5,719 nucleotides of DNA from NCBI GenBank assembly GCA_016188625.1, contig JACPHL010000158.1, positions 1 through 5,719 on the forward strand, in the 5' to 3' direction. This DNA is from Candidatus Rokuibacteriota bacterium. GTDB taxonomy: Bacteria > Methylomirabilota > Methylomirabilia > Rokubacteriales > JACPHL01. Each line of letters opens with the position of its first letter. Position 1 is the stretch's first letter. Shown here one piece after another: positions 4,886-5,719 of this stretch. The notes under the pieces are model-generated. The model ran no database searches, had not been told where the DNA came from, and saw only the letters and a list, made by a program, of their open reading frames with translations. Both the position numbers and the translations under genes were made by a program.

Positions 4886-5559
4886 AGGGGACCCTCGTCA
4901 ACGTCGTCGCCGTCCTCGCGGGGAGCGGGCTCGGGCTGGCCATCGGAGGGCGGCTCCCCGAGCGCTGGAAGGGGATCATCACGGACGCCCTCGGCCTGGC
5001 CACCCTCGTCATCGGGGTGAAGCTCGCCCTCCAGGCCCAGAACCTCCTCATCGTGATCGGGAGCCTGGTGGCGGGCGGGCTCCTCGGGGAGTGGGGGGAC
5101 CTCGAGGGGCGGCTCGAGCGGTTCGGGGAGTGGCTCAAGAGTCGGACCGGGGCCCAGGAGGGGACCTTCGCGGCCGGCTTCGTGACGGCGAGCCTGGTCT
5201 ACTGCGTCGGGCCGATGACCGTGGTGGGCGCCATCCAGGAGGGGATCGACGGGACGGCCGACATCCTCTACGCCAAGTCGATGCTGGACGGGGCGGCCTC
5301 GGTCGCCTTCGCCTCCACCCTGGGGCTCGGCGTCGCCTTCGCCGCCCTGACGGTCCTGGTGGTCCAGGGCGGCCTCACCCTCCTCGGGGGCCGGCTCGCC
5401 TTCCTCCTGGACGAGAAGGTGCTGAACGAGCTGACCGGGACCGGCGGGGTCCTCATCCTGGGGATCGGGCTCCTCCTCCTCGACGTCCGCCGACTCCGCG
5501 TCGCCAACTTCCTCCCCGCCCTCCCCCTCGCCGTCCTCCTGGCGACCCTGTTTCGGTAA
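4882..5559 (+). CDS. DUF554 family integral membrane protein (225 aa)
   Basis: Recognised as DUF554 (the family of Bacillus YdfK) from the N-terminal GTLVNVVAVLAGSGLGLAIG, the central block CVGPMTVVGAIQEGIDG at 108-124 and the KSMLDGAASVAFASTLGLGV block at 132-151. About six or seven membrane segments can be seen, near residues 4-22, 33-51, 54-70, 97-116, 141-163, 187-201 and 207-223, so it sits in the cytoplasmic membrane. The length is normal for the family. Function is unknown; a transport role is often suspected from the fold, but nothing here names a substrate. The ATG overlaps the MBL gene's TGA as ATGA, so translation is probably coupled. The stop TAA is followed at once by the repeat hairpin. 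Its link with the MBL protein is by operon only. Confidence 0.9.
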   Translation: MKGTLVNVVAVLAGSGLGLAIGGRLPERWKGIITDALGLATLVIGVKLALQAQNLLIVIGSLVAGGLLGEWGDLEGRLERFGEWLKSRTGAQEGTFAAGFVTASLVYCVGPMTVVGAIQEGIDGTADILYAKSMLDGAASVAFASTLGLGVAFAALTVLVVQGGLTLLGGRLAFLLDEKVLNELTGTGGVLILGIGLLLLDVRRLRVANFLPALPLAVLLATLFR

Positions 5560-5665
5560 CTCGGAGGGGGGCTTCGCCCCCCTTCCGAACCTCCCCCCAG
5601 GGATGCGCGGGCCAAGCCCGCGCTCGGAGCGGACCACCCCATCCGCGAGGCGAGGGTCAAGAGCG
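5560..5665 (+). repeat. Right copy of the ~106-bp intergenic direct repeat
   Basis: This is the counterpart of 1-106. It begins on the base after the DUF554 stop codon. The shared 28-bp identical core is at 5604-5631, and its second hairpin (5605-5612 with 5616-5623, loop CAA) is unchanged. The first hairpin keeps its arms, but its loop is TTC instead of GCT and there is one extra T bulged in the 3' arm. Conserved arms with a changed loop fit selection on RNA or DNA structure. The last nine bases overlap the end of a possible leftward gene. Confidence 0.8.
5561..5588 (+). terminator. GC hairpin directly after DUF554, probable 3'-end structure
   Basis: 5561-5572 pairs with 5576-5588 (12 bp with one bulged T at 5583/5584) around TTC. 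It starts two bases past the TAA. There is no T-run, so either termination is helped by another factor or the hairpin protects the transcript end. If a leftward gene ends at 5657, it would serve both strands. Confidence 0.5.
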
Positions 5666-5719
5666 CGCGATCTTCTGCTTGCGCGTGGGAGGCCCCGCCG
5701 GGGGTTCCCGGGCGAGCGA
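5657..5719 (-). CDS. Possible 3' end of a leftward gene cut by the window edge
   Basis: The minus strand is open from the window edge to a TGA at 5659-5657, giving 20 residues that end in PTRKQKIARS. 17 of the 20 third codon positions are G or C, as in the real genes, and the basic end looks protein-like. Nothing can be said about function. The alternative is plain intergenic DNA, since open frames of this length are common at this GC content. The gene would converge on DUF554, with the repeat filling the gap. Confidence 0.3.
   Translation of the reverse strand, partial: SLAREPPAGPPTRKQKIARS

Noticed and set aside
4792-5637. Minus-strand open frame of 281 codons opposite DUF554, extending into the repeat
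   Set aside because: It is a strongly acidic and Pro/Gly-rich shadow of a membrane protein's codons, with no motif and no ribosome site.
1-5719. Mobile element, CRISPR array, tRNA or rRNA
   Set aside because: No transposase or integrase, no regularly spaced repeats and no tRNA-like fold were seen. The two end repeats are direct, imperfect and carry hairpins, without IS-type terminal inverted repeats or visible target duplications.

Overview
The window is very GC-rich (roughly 70% by eye), and the codon third positions are almost all G or C. It holds two gene blocks that diverge from one short intergenic region (3387-3505). A related direct repeat closes the window on each side. The gene set (c-type cytochrome lipoprotein, Fe-S oxidoreductase, rubrerythrin, Fur-type regulator) and base composition suggest a high-GC environmental Gram-negative. 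The repeat style reminds me of Rokubacteria/Methylomirabilota-type genomes, but this placement is an inference from general impression, not a match.

The leftward block (minus strand, 3386 down to 166) reads as one peroxide/redox-stress unit. In order it has a PerR-like Fur-family repressor, a rubrerythrin without a rubredoxin domain, a GlpC/HdrD-like protein with two [4Fe-4S] motifs and CCG-type domains, a DUF3501 protein, and a small monohaem cytochrome c lipoprotein. The last three genes are joined by 1-bp stop/start overlaps (TGATG and TAGTG). A strong hairpin with a T-rich tail lies between the rubrerythrin and the Fe-S gene, so the rubrerythrin is probably made in excess of the genes behind it. 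A TTGACA/TAGGAT promoter overlapped by AATCC/ATTAGGA-type dyads sits directly against the regulator's ATG, as expected for autorepression.

The rightward block (plus strand, 3506 to 5559) has a two-domain metallo-beta-lactamase-fold protein followed, with an ATGA overlap, by a DUF554 membrane protein. Its TATAAT promoter is so close to the ATG that the transcript should be leaderless. The regulator promoter on the other strand has the same property.

The repeats (1-106 and 5560-5665) share a 28-bp identical core and each carries two GC hairpins. The right copy starts on the base after the DUF554 stop codon and faces what may be the end of a leftward gene cut by the window edge. The left copy lies downstream of the leftward operon. 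Both could act as two-way terminators between convergent genes. The most interesting idea here is that the Fe-S protein, DUF3501 and the cytochrome form an electron supply or partner set for a rubrerythrin that has lost its own rubredoxin.
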